The notes beneath the pieces are model-generated. The model saw nothing but the letters and a program-made list of their open reading frames with translations, was not told the origin of the DNA and did not search any database. 64,000 nt of DNA from Amphritea atlantica (GTDB lineage Bacteria; Pseudomonadota; Gammaproteobacteria; Pseudomonadales; Balneatricaceae): the NCBI RefSeq assembly GCF_900111095.1, contig NZ_FOGB01000007.1, positions 150,883 through 214,882 on the forward strand, written 5' to 3'. Positions 26,812-34,794 of this stretch are shown in pieces. The position numbers and the translations under genes were made by a program. Position 1 is the stretch's first letter. Each line of letters opens with the position of its first letter.

Positions 26812-28074
26812 GTGTTTGCCCTGGTCGATTGCAATAACTTCTACGCCAGCTGTGAACGGCTGTTCCGGCCTGATCTGCAGGGGCGCCCCATCGTTGTGCT
26901 TTCCAATAATGATGGTTGCGTGGTGGCCCGAAGTGCTGAAGCGAAACGACTGGGCATTAAAATGGCGGTGCCGCTGTTTCAGGTGCAGGAACAGATTGAT
27001 CGGGAAAATGTAGCGGTATTCTCCTCCAACTATGCACTTTATGGCGATATCTCAGCCCGGGTAATGACCGTTCTGGAACAAGAAGCGCCCGCAGTAGAGA
27101 TCTATTCAATTGACGAAGCATTCCTTGATCTGACCGGACTGGAAACCCACTTTTCGCTGGTGGAATATGGATTGCAGTTAAAACAGCGGGTCTATCAATA
27201 TACCGGCATCCATGTTTCAGTGGGTATCGCACCGACCAAAACCCTGGCAAAGCTGGCTAATCATGCCGCCAAACAGTATCCGGCCACACAGGGAGTGGTG
27301 GATCTGAGCGACCCTCTGCGACAGCGGCGCTTGCTTGGTTTGTTGCCGGTACAGGAGGTCTGGGGAGTAGGAAGGCGCTTATCAAGCCGCCTTGAGCAGC
27401 AAGGGATCAGCACTGCGCTGGCTCTGGCAGACAGCAATACCGCCTGGATTCACAGCCACTACTCTGTCACTCTGGAACGAACCGTACGAGAGCTCAATGG
27501 TCAGCCCTGTATGGAGCTGGAAGCGTGTCCGCCACCCCGCCAGCAGATACTCTGCAGTCGCTCATTTGCCCACCGCATAACAGAGTTTAACGATATGCGC
27601 TCGGCTATCGCCCAGTATGCAGCACGGGCCGCAGAGAAACTGCGGCAACAAAAGAGTCTTGCCAGAGTGGTAACGGTGTTTATCCGCACTAATCCTCATA
27701 GTCAGTATGAAGGGTTCTACAGCAACAGTGCCAGTCGGATTCTGAGCGTCCCCAGTGCTGATTCCCGGCGATTGACAGCCACTGCGCTCAGATTACTGAA
27801 GTCGATCTGGCGGCCGGGCCATCGCTATATGAAAGCGGGTATTATGCTGTCTGATCTCTACCTGCCGGGGCACTTCCAGCCCTCTCTGTTTGATGCGCCG
27901 GAATCACCTGCAGTGATGCGGCTGATGCAGGTCGTCGACAATATCAATCAATGCAGTCCGGGACAGGTCCGCTTTGCCGGAGAACTGCTCAGCAGCGGCT
28001 GGCAGATGCAGCGCAACCATCTTTCTCCCGCCTACACGACCCGCTGGGATCAGTTACCAGTGGTCCGGGCATGA
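26812..28074 (+). CDS. umuC: UmuC, Y-family translesion DNA polymerase V subunit
   Basis: 420 residues from a GTG at 26812, with GAGG upstream at the end of umuD. The palm begins FALVDCNNFYASCE (first catalytic Asp) and contains SIDEAFLDL with the Asp-Glu pair. Thumb, little-finger and C-terminal regions are complete, matching E. coli UmuC in length (422). It performs error-prone synthesis past lesions in complex with UmuD'2 and RecA. It is under the same LexA box as umuD. Confidence 0.93.
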   Translation: MFALVDCNNFYASCERLFRPDLQGRPIVVLSNNDGCVVARSAEAKRLGIKMAVPLFQVQEQIDRENVAVFSSNYALYGDISARVMTVLEQEAPAVEIYSIDEAFLDLTGLETHFSLVEYGLQLKQRVYQYTGIHVSVGIAPTKTLAKLANHAAKQYPATQGVVDLSDPLRQRRLLGLLPVQEVWGVGRRLSSRLEQQGISTALALADSNTAWIHSHYSVTLERTVRELNGQPCMELEACPPPRQQILCSRSFAHRITEFNDMRSAIAQYAARAAEKLRQQKSLARVVTVFIRTNPHSQYEGFYSNSASRILSVPSADSRRLTATALRLLKSIWRPGHRYMKAGIMLSDLYLPGHFQPSLFDAPESPAVMRLMQVVDNINQCSPGQVRFAGELLSSGWQMQRNHLSPAYTTRWDQLPVVRA

Positions 28075-28199
28075 ATACGATATGGTTTTGTATCAATATA
28101 CCTGGTCACTTACTCATGCGCCTGAATATATAAAAAGCTGTCAGCAACTATATAGACGACTGAGAAACCAGGTGCTATACCGGTTAAGGCTAAGGATAT

Positions 28200-28231
28200 A
28201 AAAAAAACCGGCTGACGGGTGTCAGCCGGTT
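28200..28231 (-). terminator. Rho-independent terminator of the BCCT transporter gene
   Basis: 11-bp arms (AACCGGCTGAC/GTCAGCCGGTT) with a 4-nt loop, followed on the minus strand by eight T. Confidence 0.88.
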
Positions 28232-28258
28232 CGATTCAATGAACTCGTCGAAGAATCA

Positions 28259-29884
28259 TCAAGCAGGTTCTGTACGCAGCCCGTGCCAGATACAGTAACA
28301 CATCGAAACGGTCACGATGGCGAACGGGAAGCCCGTAGCGATCGCCAGTGCCTGCAGAGAGCCCAGTCCACCCCCCAGCAGCAATGCGATAGCGATCAGG
28401 CCCTCAAAGCTGGCCCAGAAAACACGTTGCGGCATCGGAGCATCGACCTTACCACCGGCACATATAGTGTCGACAACCAGTGAACCTGAATCAGAGGACG
28501 TTACAAAGAATACCAGCACCAGCACAATGCCAACGACTGAAGTAAACATAGGCAACGGCAGTAGCTCAAGCATATGGAACAACGATAGTTCCGGCGTCCA
28601 GTTGGCGATAGTTTGCTGCACGCCGGTGTAACCGTCATTAACCAGTTGGCTTATCGCAGTGCCACCGAACACGGCCATCCACATAACACAGGCAAGCGTC
28701 GGTATTAGTAATACGCAGATAATAAACTCACGAACAGAGCGCCCCAGTGATACCCGTGCGATAAACATGCCTACAAAAGGTGACCAGGCAATCCACCAGG
28801 CCCAGTAAAAGGTGGTCCAGCCGTGGAAGTAGTACCCATCATCACGGCCCACCCAATTGGAGAGCGCTGGCAGGTTAACACCATAGGCGACCAGTCCTTC
28901 GACAAAGATCCCAAGGATGCCGGAAGTAGCACCAAAGATGAGCACAAACAGGAACAGTGCAAGTGCCAACAGCATATTGGCCTCAGACAGTATTTTTACG
29001 CCGCCATCAAGACCGCGGACAACGGAAGTGATCGCCAACCCGGTTACGACGATAATAATCGATACCTGAAGCTCGATGGTGGCCTCAATGCCAAACACGT
29101 AGTGCAAACCGGCAGCCGCCTGTGACGAACCATAACCGAGCGATGTTGCCAGACCCGCCAGTGTCGCCAGTGCGGCCAGGGAATCCAGCAAGTGGCCCGG
29201 CCAGCCCCAGACCCGCTCCCCCAGAATCGGGTAGAAAGCGGAACGGATCGTCAGTGGCAGCCCCTTGTTGTAGGCAAAGATACCCAGAGCGAGCGCGACA
29301 ACGCTGTAGCATGCCCAGGGGTGTAGCCCCCAGTGAAAGATAGTTGAAGCCATACCCAGTTTGATGGCGGCATCAACTGTAGCTGCGTCGGCGACATTAC
29401 CGTTGGCATCCAGGATGCCGGGCTGGTTAAAGGAGGGGGTCAGCGAATGATTCAGTGGTTCAAGTACGCCATAGAACACCAGACCGATCCCCATGCCAGC
29501 GGCAAACAGCATCGAGAACCAGGCCGGATAGGAATATTCAGGGGTAGCACTTTTTCCGCCAATCTTGATCCTGCCCAGCGGCGAAACAATAAGGTACAGG
29601 CAGAAGATCACGAAGATGTTCATGCTGATCGCGAACACCCAGTCAAACTGAGTCGTTAGCCAGGGGCGCAGCGCGCCGAATATATCAGCCGCTATTTTAT
29701 CGAATATCAGACAGAACAATACCAGGGCGATAACCGAGCCTGCTGTGAGTGCGAATACGGGGTTGTGAATGTCGACCTTGAGGGGGCCGATGCTGGGTTG
29801 GATGTTGTCCTGGCCGATGAGATAGTCGGTATCTATTTCCGCAGACGGTGCTGCAGGAGTTTGAGGTTCAGATGACATAGTCAT
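28259..29884 (-). CDS. BCCT-family betaine/choline/DMSP-type transporter
   Basis: 541 residues, GGGAG before the start. After a soluble N-terminus of about 40 residues come twelve transmembrane helices. Family landmarks: GMGIGLVFYGVLEPL, FHWGLHPWACYSVVAL with the aromatic substrate box, and WWIAWSPFVGMFIARVSLGR. It imports a trimethylammonium or dimethylsulfonium solute with Na+ or H+. The C-terminus is short, without the long regulatory tail of BetP. The universal stress gene upstream on the same strand suggests a functional pair. Exact substrate cannot be read from sequence. Confidence 0.88.
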   Translation of the reverse strand: MTMSSEPQTPAAPSAEIDTDYLIGQDNIQPSIGPLKVDIHNPVFALTAGSVIALVLFCLIFDKIAADIFGALRPWLTTQFDWVFAISMNIFVIFCLYLIVSPLGRIKIGGKSATPEYSYPAWFSMLFAAGMGIGLVFYGVLEPLNHSLTPSFNQPGILDANGNVADAATVDAAIKLGMASTIFHWGLHPWACYSVVALALGIFAYNKGLPLTIRSAFYPILGERVWGWPGHLLDSLAALATLAGLATSLGYGSSQAAAGLHYVFGIEATIELQVSIIIVVTGLAITSVVRGLDGGVKILSEANMLLALALFLFVLIFGATSGILGIFVEGLVAYGVNLPALSNWVGRDDGYYFHGWTTFYWAWWIAWSPFVGMFIARVSLGRSVREFIICVLLIPTLACVMWMAVFGGTAISQLVNDGYTGVQQTIANWTPELSLFHMLELLPLPMFTSVVGIVLVLVFFVTSSDSGSLVVDTICAGGKVDAPMPQRVFWASFEGLIAIALLLGGGLGSLQALAIATGFPFAIVTVSMCYCIWHGLRTEPA

Positions 29885-29951
29885 TTATTCTCCCGGATTG
29901 TATAGCACTTATATTCGGCCCATTGGCCCGAATTTGCTCCTTGTTCCCGAA

Positions 29952-30365
29952 TTACCTGACGACGAAGACAGATATTTGTGAATGAGACGCCAGATGGCCT
30001 CCGTGTGAGCCCGTCAGATGGTCAGCAAAACTGGGCAGGTGTGACGCCACCACCACCAGATCAGCACAGATGGTTTCTTCTGCGTGTTCCAGTACAAGAT
30101 CGAGTTCGACAGCCGGATCATGAGAAATGAGAGTATGGGGCTCAGCATTGATGTTATTAGCGGATGCCTGTTCTTTCGCGAATGCCTTTAGTTTCTCAGC
30201 ATACTCTTCGGCGTTATGTGCAATTTCGCTCGGCAGAGCCGATGTTACACCCACATAGTGCACTTTAGCTCCGTAGTGTCTGGCGAGGTCCGCGGCAACC
30301 TTTAACGCCTTATCGATCTGATCGATATGGGCCAGGCTAACCGGAACCATAATATTTGAATACAT
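29952..30365 (-). CDS. UspA-like universal stress protein
   Basis: 137 residues, single Usp domain. It starts with the typical SNIMVPVSLAH strand and ends in GSHGGHLASHSQISVFVVR, a variant of the ATP-binding G-2x-G-9x-(S/T) loop. It lies 67 bp upstream of the BCCT gene on the same strand. Small Usp proteins paired with osmolyte transporters (TeaD with TeaABC in Halomonas) regulate uptake, so a similar role is inferred here. Confidence 0.85.
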   Translation of the reverse strand: MYSNIMVPVSLAHIDQIDKALKVAADLARHYGAKVHYVGVTSALPSEIAHNAEEYAEKLKAFAKEQASANNINAEPHTLISHDPAVELDLVLEHAEETICADLVVVASHLPSFADHLTGSHGGHLASHSQISVFVVR

Positions 30366-30836
30366 GATCGCCTCCTGATTTTCTTTGTAAGGATGGTTCC
30401 TGTATTCGTGCTGTTATCGCGCTTCAGCAGCAACAGCGAGGCGTAATAAATCGATACCTCTTTTGGTTGAATACCCTTAACGTATTACCTTAGTAGGCAT
30501 GTCTTGCCTTTGTCAAACGACCCCTCTAGCGCAATCAGGCCGCTATACGAGTGGTTGCAGCAGGATAAAATTACTGAATTGTGGGGCTAAGGCTCTGAAG
30601 TTTTGACGCAATCATGTGGGCTGGCCGCTTTTCCCTGTGCAACAGGTTGATCAACTGTCAACGGGATAGAGCTGTCACTTTTATCAGCCCGGCCCGAGGG
30701 ATATTATGCGTGCTGTCTGATAATCAGCTCGCCTGCCTATACCACCGCAAAAATAAGTTGGATACAATGATAAAAAGATTAATATATAAATAAAACAATA
30801 TGATAAAAGATTATATTAATGCTTTTTGGAGGACGT

Positions 30837-30929
30837 ATGTACCATAATAGCGGCTCTGATAACGCGTTTCTTGAGTATTTTGAAACGTATGTAATAAAAC
30901 CAATACTGTCAGTTTTTGTCAGCATGTAG
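30837..30929 (+). CDS. Possible 30-residue leader peptide before the WYL regulator
   Basis: ATG with a strong GGAGG four bases upstream, 30 codons, then TAG. The peptide starts MYHNSGSDNAFLEY and ends in a hydrophobic ILSVFVSM. Its last codons run through the 19-bp operator, and the stop lies 37 bp before the regulator's GTG. It could be a real small protein, a leader, or chance. If the promoter lies after the operator, as the TATACT at 30932 suggests, this frame would not be on the regulator's mRNA. Confidence 0.3.
   Translation: MYHNSGSDNAFLEYFETYVIKPILSVFVSM
30904..30922 (+). promoter_or_regulatory. Operator copy 1, before the WYL regulator
   Basis: TACTGTCAGTTTTTGTCAG contains two direct TGTCAG hexamers (30907 and 30917) exactly 10 bp apart. 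The same 19 bp occur inverted at 31727-31745. A TATACT hexamer begins at 30932, nine bases after the site, so the element would occupy the -35 region. Confidence 0.7.
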
Positions 30930-30966
30930 GCTATACTGCAGCTTTATTTTAGAATGGAATTAATCC

Positions 30967-31653
30967 GTGTCCCGCTCTGAACGCCTACTTAAACTGATCC
31001 ATCTGTTGCGTAGTTATCGCTATCCCGCCCCTGGTTATCAATTGGCGGAAACGCTGGGCATCAGCCTGCGAACACTCTATCGTGATATCGCCAGCTTGCA
31101 GCAACAGGGTGCCAGTATAGAGGGAGAACCGGGGCTGGGTTATGTGCTCAAGCCTGGTTTTATGCTCCCTCCCCTGATGTTCACCGAGGAGGAGTTAGAA
31201 GCGCTGGTATTGGGCTCCCGCTGGGTGGCAAGTCGCACTGATTCAGAGCTGAGTGAAAGTGCCCGGAGCGCGCTGGTGAAAATCGCCTCCGTTCTGCCAA
31301 AGGATTTGAAAAATTCACTGGATGAAAATACTCTGCTTATCGGCCCATCAAAACAGCCTGCAACAGCAGAACCAGCGGAATTTTCACAGATTCGCCAGGC
31401 GATCCGCACAGAACAGAAAATCACCATTCGCTACCTCGATCTGAAAGAGCAGGAATCAATCCGGACGATCTGGCCATTTGCTCTGGGCTATTTCGATAGT
31501 CTTCGGGTGTTAGTGGGATGGTGCGAGCTGCGTCAGGCCTTTCGTCACTTTCGTACCGATAGAATTTTACAGTTTGAAATGTGCGCAGAGCATTACCCCC
31601 GCCGCCGGCGACAACTGTTGAGTGAGTGGCGAAAAGCGGAAGGTATCACTTGA
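30967..31653 (+). CDS. YafY-type HTH-WYL transcriptional regulator
   Basis: 228 residues from a GTG at 30967. N-terminal HTH_11 winged helix (RLLKLIHLLRS, LAETLGISLRTLYRDIASLQQ), a linker, then a WYL domain (about 135-215: ITIRYLDLKEQESIRTIWPFALGYFDSLRVLVGWCELR), where the W-Y-L trio is partly replaced. WYL domains bind nucleic acid or small-molecule effectors. Identical inverted 19-bp elements precede this gene and the VOC-EVE pair downstream, which makes autoregulation and control of that pair likely. Confidence 0.85.
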   Translation: MSRSERLLKLIHLLRSYRYPAPGYQLAETLGISLRTLYRDIASLQQQGASIEGEPGLGYVLKPGFMLPPLMFTEEELEALVLGSRWVASRTDSELSESARSALVKIASVLPKDLKNSLDENTLLIGPSKQPATAEPAEFSQIRQAIRTEQKITIRYLDLKEQESIRTIWPFALGYFDSLRVLVGWCELRQAFRHFRTDRILQFEMCAEHYPRRRRQLLSEWRKAEGIT

Positions 31654-31726
31654 TAACAGGCATTGAGTCACACAGTTCTGTACAGTAACCCCTCTACCCT
31701 CTGCTTTAAGAAGAAACAAAACACTA

Positions 31727-31745
31727 CTGACAAAAACTGACAGTA
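31727..31745 (+). promoter_or_regulatory. Operator copy 2, before the VOC-EVE operon
   Basis: CTGACAAAAACTGACAGTA is the exact reverse complement of the element at 30904-30922. A TGTACT hexamer starts at 31752 and a CTGCAG follows, resembling the TATACTGCAG after copy 1. The VOC gene starts at 31816. Confidence 0.7.
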
Positions 31746-31815
31746 CCTTTCTGTACTCTGCAGATGTCGGGCATCAGAAGATGCTCCCTCAACTGAATTA
31801 CACAAGGATACCGTC

Positions 31816-32187
31816 ATGCCAGATAGCAACTTTATTATTCTTTACGTAGAAAACCCATCCCACAGTGTTGAGTTTTACAGCACATTACTGGAGAGATCCC
31901 CGATAGAGAACTCGCCAAATTTTGCCCTGTTTGTTTTAGATAGCGGCATGAAGTTCGGCTTGTGGCAGCAACAGGACGTACAACCCGCCATAGAATCACT
32001 GGGCGTCAGCGGAGAGATCGCCTTTCCACTGCCTGACAAGGCAGAGGTCAGCCGTATTTACCACCGCTGGCAAGATCGCGGGCTGACAATGATACAGGAG
32101 CCCACCGCAATGGAGTTCGGCTATACCTTTGTTGCCCTGGACCCGGATGGCAACCGCCTCAGAGTCTTCTCTCCAGCTGAATCATGA
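31816..32187 (+). CDS. VOC-fold (glyoxalase/bleomycin-resistance-like) protein
   Basis: 123 residues, AAGGAT before the start. The two betaalphabetabetabeta modules are visible ([19 protein letters not shown] and [16 protein letters not shown]). Members bind metals, antibiotics or electrophilic metabolites. It overlaps the EVE gene by ATGA and is preceded by the WYL operator, so both are probably induced together by the regulator's ligand. The exact substrate is unknown. Confidence 0.82.
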   Translation: MPDSNFIILYVENPSHSVEFYSTLLERSPIENSPNFALFVLDSGMKFGLWQQQDVQPAIESLGVSGEIAFPLPDKAEVSRIYHRWQDRGLTMIQEPTAMEFGYTFVALDPDGNRLRVFSPAES

Positions 32188-32600
32188 GCCGTAACTGGAT
32201 TGCTGTTGCTTCAGCAGACCATGTCAGAACGGGCCGCTCAGGTGGGTTTATGCAGGTTTGTCATGGCAAAGCGGCTCCGCTGAAGCGGATCAGTCCGGGG
32301 GACCTCGTTGCCTATTACTCCCCAGTGGAGACACTGGGTGATAAAGCCAGGCTGCAGGCATTCACCGGCTGTGGTCGTGTAAAACCGAGGGAGCCTTATC
32401 AGGTTGATATGGGCAATGGGTTTAAGCCATTCCGACGGGATCTTTGCTGGTTTGATACCCGGGAGGTGTCGATTCAGCCCCTGCTGGATCGGCTGGAGTT
32501 CTCTGCGGGTAAGGAAAACTGGGGCTATCCGTTCCGCTTTGGACTGTTTGAGGTTAGCGAACAGGATATGCACCAGATATGCGTAGCAATGGGGCTCTGA
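32184..32600 (+). CDS. EVE-domain (PUA-like) protein
   Basis: 138 residues, single EVE domain: [11 protein letters not shown] at the start, then [27 protein letters not shown] and FTGCGRV. EVE domains are PUA/YTH-like folds that read modified bases in RNA or DNA. The start overlaps the VOC stop by four bases. It ends directly against the convergent GST gene with no gap. A role in sensing modified nucleic acid during a stress controlled by the WYL regulator is speculative. Confidence 0.82.
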   Translation: MSRNWIAVASADHVRTGRSGGFMQVCHGKAAPLKRISPGDLVAYYSPVETLGDKARLQAFTGCGRVKPREPYQVDMGNGFKPFRRDLCWFDTREVSIQPLLDRLEFSAGKENWGYPFRFGLFEVSEQDMHQICVAMGL

Positions 32601-33284
32601 TCAATGCGTATCAGGGGCGGGAAATAGCTGTGGCTCCGCCCCTTCTTGCCATTGCTGGTATTTTCTCATGACTTCGATAAAGAGTGACGATTGCAGGTGA
32701 TAATCCAGCCAGTGTTGCAGCAATGGGTACGGTGCATTGTAAAACCACTCACGATCCACATGGGCAAACTGACGGATGAAGGGAAAGATAGCAATGTCTG
32801 CAATACTGCACGACTCACCCACAAGGTAACGGTGCTGTTCCAGCAGGCGTTCAAGTTTAACCAGAGTCGTTTCACACTGCTCACGGTAATAGTATTGCGG
32901 ATGCTCCGGATAACGCTCAAAGTATTTATAGCGATCCAGATGCTGCTTGAAGACAGCGTCATTCTCCTGAATCAGAGCCTCACTTTGCCATAGGCGATCC
33001 GGATCCTCAGCGCAGAGCCAGTTATCCGGATCATTCAATCTTAACGCCCAGCGCATAATATCTCTGCTCTCATCGATCACTCGCCCCTCTTTTTCAGACG
33101 AAGCGGGCAATACTAAAACTGGTACGGTACCTTTTGGCGAGGCCTGCAACAGTTCGGCGGGCTTGTTTTTCAATACCACTTCGCGTAGTTCAACCGCTAT
33201 GCCGCTATGGACAACCGCCAGCCGGGCACGCATGGCATAGGGACAACGGCGAAAAGAGTAAAGAATAGGAAGGTCTGGTGTCAT
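32601..33284 (-). CDS. Glutathione S-transferase family protein
   Basis: 227 residues. N-terminal thioredoxin fold with glutaredoxin-like CPYAMRARLAV (about 14-24) and the cis-Pro loop KGTVPVL; C-terminal helical domain with SIADIAIFPFIRQF. A Cys at the active site points to a thiol-transfer or dehalogenase-like GST rather than a Tyr-type detoxifier. It is convergent with the EVE gene (stop codons adjoin) and divergent from the M50 gene. No operon partner. Confidence 0.85.
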   Translation of the reverse strand: MTPDLPILYSFRRCPYAMRARLAVVHSGIAVELREVVLKNKPAELLQASPKGTVPVLVLPASSEKEGRVIDESRDIMRWALRLNDPDNWLCAEDPDRLWQSEALIQENDAVFKQHLDRYKYFERYPEHPQYYYREQCETTLVKLERLLEQHRYLVGESCSIADIAIFPFIRQFAHVDREWFYNAPYPLLQHWLDYHLQSSLFIEVMRKYQQWQEGAEPQLFPAPDTH

Positions 33285-33399
33285 AGCAATAATTGATTAG
33301 CTGATTACAAAAAACGCAGTCTACCTGCCTGACAGAAGAAGTCACTTTAAACTGCCATCAACTTATGCAACCATTCCGGCCGATACCTTTTGGCAGGAA

Positions 33400-34494
33400 A
33401 TGGAAGTGGAACTACTTAATCTGGATTATCAGGGGCACAACCTGCGCCTGGAAGGCTCGATGGCGGGCTGGCAACTGCTGTACTGGAACAATACCCCGGT
33501 TTCCCGGCGGGATGCAGACAGCGGTTTTGACGGTATCAGTGAACACCGCTTTGAGTTGCAGAACGAACAGGGGGAAACGCTGATCTGTCGTCTGGAAACG
33601 GAGGTTGAGTGGGACCCGGTCAGGATCGGCTACCGTTTCTTTATGGGCGAGCAGTTGGTTGCCAACGGAGAGCATGGCCGCGAAGCGATGGAGCAAAAAG
33701 TGCCTCAGGCGCCGATACGTCAGGAAAAAGCCTCATTCAGCATTGTCGGTCTTGGTGCCCTGAGTCTGAAGTTACTGAAAAGCGCCAAGGTGATCAAGGT
33801 GGTGATGGCTGGCGCCAGTCTGGCGGCCTACTCCTGGTTTTTCTCTCTGCCCTTTGCCCTGGCACTGATCTTCTGCCTGGTGGTGCATGAGTATGGCCAT
33901 ATCCGGGCGATGAAACATTTCGGCATGAAAACCAAAGGGATCTATCTGATCCCCTTTGTTGGGGGCCTGGCCCTGAGCGATGCACGTATCAATACCCGCT
34001 GGCAGGATGTCTGTATCTCGCTGATGGGGCCATTTTTCGGTTTTGCGCTGTCACTACTGAGCCTGGTCGCCTACTGGGTAACCGGGTCGATGTTTTTTGC
34101 CGGATTGAGTGCATTCAATGCCCTGCTGAACCTGTTTAATCTGCTGCCGATTCTGCCGCTGGACGGTGGACATGTATTGAAAAGCATCGCCTTCTCGATG
34201 AACTCGCTGGCGGGAATCGTACTCTGTGGTGCTGCGGCAGCGGGCGGTATCTGGCTAAGTTACACTTTTGGTCTGGCGTTACTGGGCTTTCTTCTGATTA
34301 TCGGCACTGTCGAGGTGCTTTTCGAGTGGCGCAGCCGGCACCATAGCCTACTGTTGCCTCTGGATCGTTATGGTCAGATCGTTTCCGCACTCTGGTATCT
34401 ATTTACCATCGGTGGGCTGATCGCCATTATCTGGTATTTTCATGGTATGGGCGATGCGCTGTTAGGACTTCCGTTAAAGGTGTTGCAGAGCTAA
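33400..34494 (+). CDS. M50-family site-2-type membrane metalloprotease
   Basis: 364 residues, AGGA before the start. A soluble N-terminal domain (about 1-105, beta-rich, unknown) precedes a membrane domain. The zinc motif is HEYGH (about 166-170) in a transmembrane helix, and the second active-site motif is ILPLDGGHV (about 255-263), giving the Asp ligand. The family cleaves substrates within the membrane or acts as a membrane chaperone-like protein. No PDZ domain is seen. The neighbouring small basic protein gene at 34566 is on the same strand. Confidence 0.85.
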   Translation: MEVELLNLDYQGHNLRLEGSMAGWQLLYWNNTPVSRRDADSGFDGISEHRFELQNEQGETLICRLETEVEWDPVRIGYRFFMGEQLVANGEHGREAMEQKVPQAPIRQEKASFSIVGLGALSLKLLKSAKVIKVVMAGASLAAYSWFFSLPFALALIFCLVVHEYGHIRAMKHFGMKTKGIYLIPFVGGLALSDARINTRWQDVCISLMGPFFGFALSLLSLVAYWVTGSMFFAGLSAFNALLNLFNLLPILPLDGGHVLKSIAFSMNSLAGIVLCGAAAAGGIWLSYTFGLALLGFLLIIGTVEVLFEWRSRHHSLLLPLDRYGQIVSALWYLFTIGGLIAIIWYFHGMGDALLGLPLKVLQS

Positions 34495-34565
34495 ACTGTT
34501 ATTTGTTGAGGCCAAAACAAGCAGGCTTCAGAAGCAGTTATCAAGAGCAGCCATGAGTGGTAGAT

Positions 34566-34736
34566 ATGAGCGATAACGTTGTCGATATCAATAGTAAGCG
34601 GGACGATCTGCGCCACAAGCGTAAAGAGAAGCAACTCAACGAGCTGAAAAGTAAGTTTGAGAAAGCGCTTCCTACCGAAGAGCAGGATCCGAAACAGAAG
34701 TTGCTGAGCCTGTTTAAAAAGAAGCCGAAACAATAG
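34566..34736 (+). CDS. Small lysine-rich protein, 56 residues
   Basis: Begins MSDNVVDINSKRDDLRHKRK and ends in KKKPKQ; the middle is a predicted charged helix. ATG at 34566 with GAGTGG upstream. A strong hairpin terminator follows 14 bp after the stop, which supports a real gene. It is too short to assign and has no hydrophobic segment. It may share a transcript with the M50 gene, 71 bp upstream. Confidence 0.6.
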   Translation: MSDNVVDINSKRDDLRHKRKEKQLNELKSKFEKALPTEEQDPKQKLLSLFKKKPKQ

Positions 34737-34749
34737 ATCACTTATCAGA

Positions 34750-34777
34750 AACGGCAGCCTTTAACGGCTGCCGTTTT
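34750..34777. terminator. Hairpin terminator between the small basic gene and fahA
   Basis: AACGGCAGCC and GGCTGCCGTT form a 10-bp stem with a 6-nt loop, with T or A runs on both sides, so it could serve both convergent genes. Confidence 0.8.
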
Positions 34778-34794
34778 ACTTATGGGCTATGACA

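Larger units (their letters stand above)
30366..30966. other. Intergenic region with AT-rich repeats, a mini-ORF and an operator
   Basis: 601 bp between divergent genes. An AT-rich stretch has an imperfect direct repeat (TGATAAAAAGATTA at 30768 and TGATAAAAGATTA at 30801). The mini-ORF at 30837 and the operator at 30904 are listed separately. From 30420 to 30760 I see nothing specific. Confidence 0.5.
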
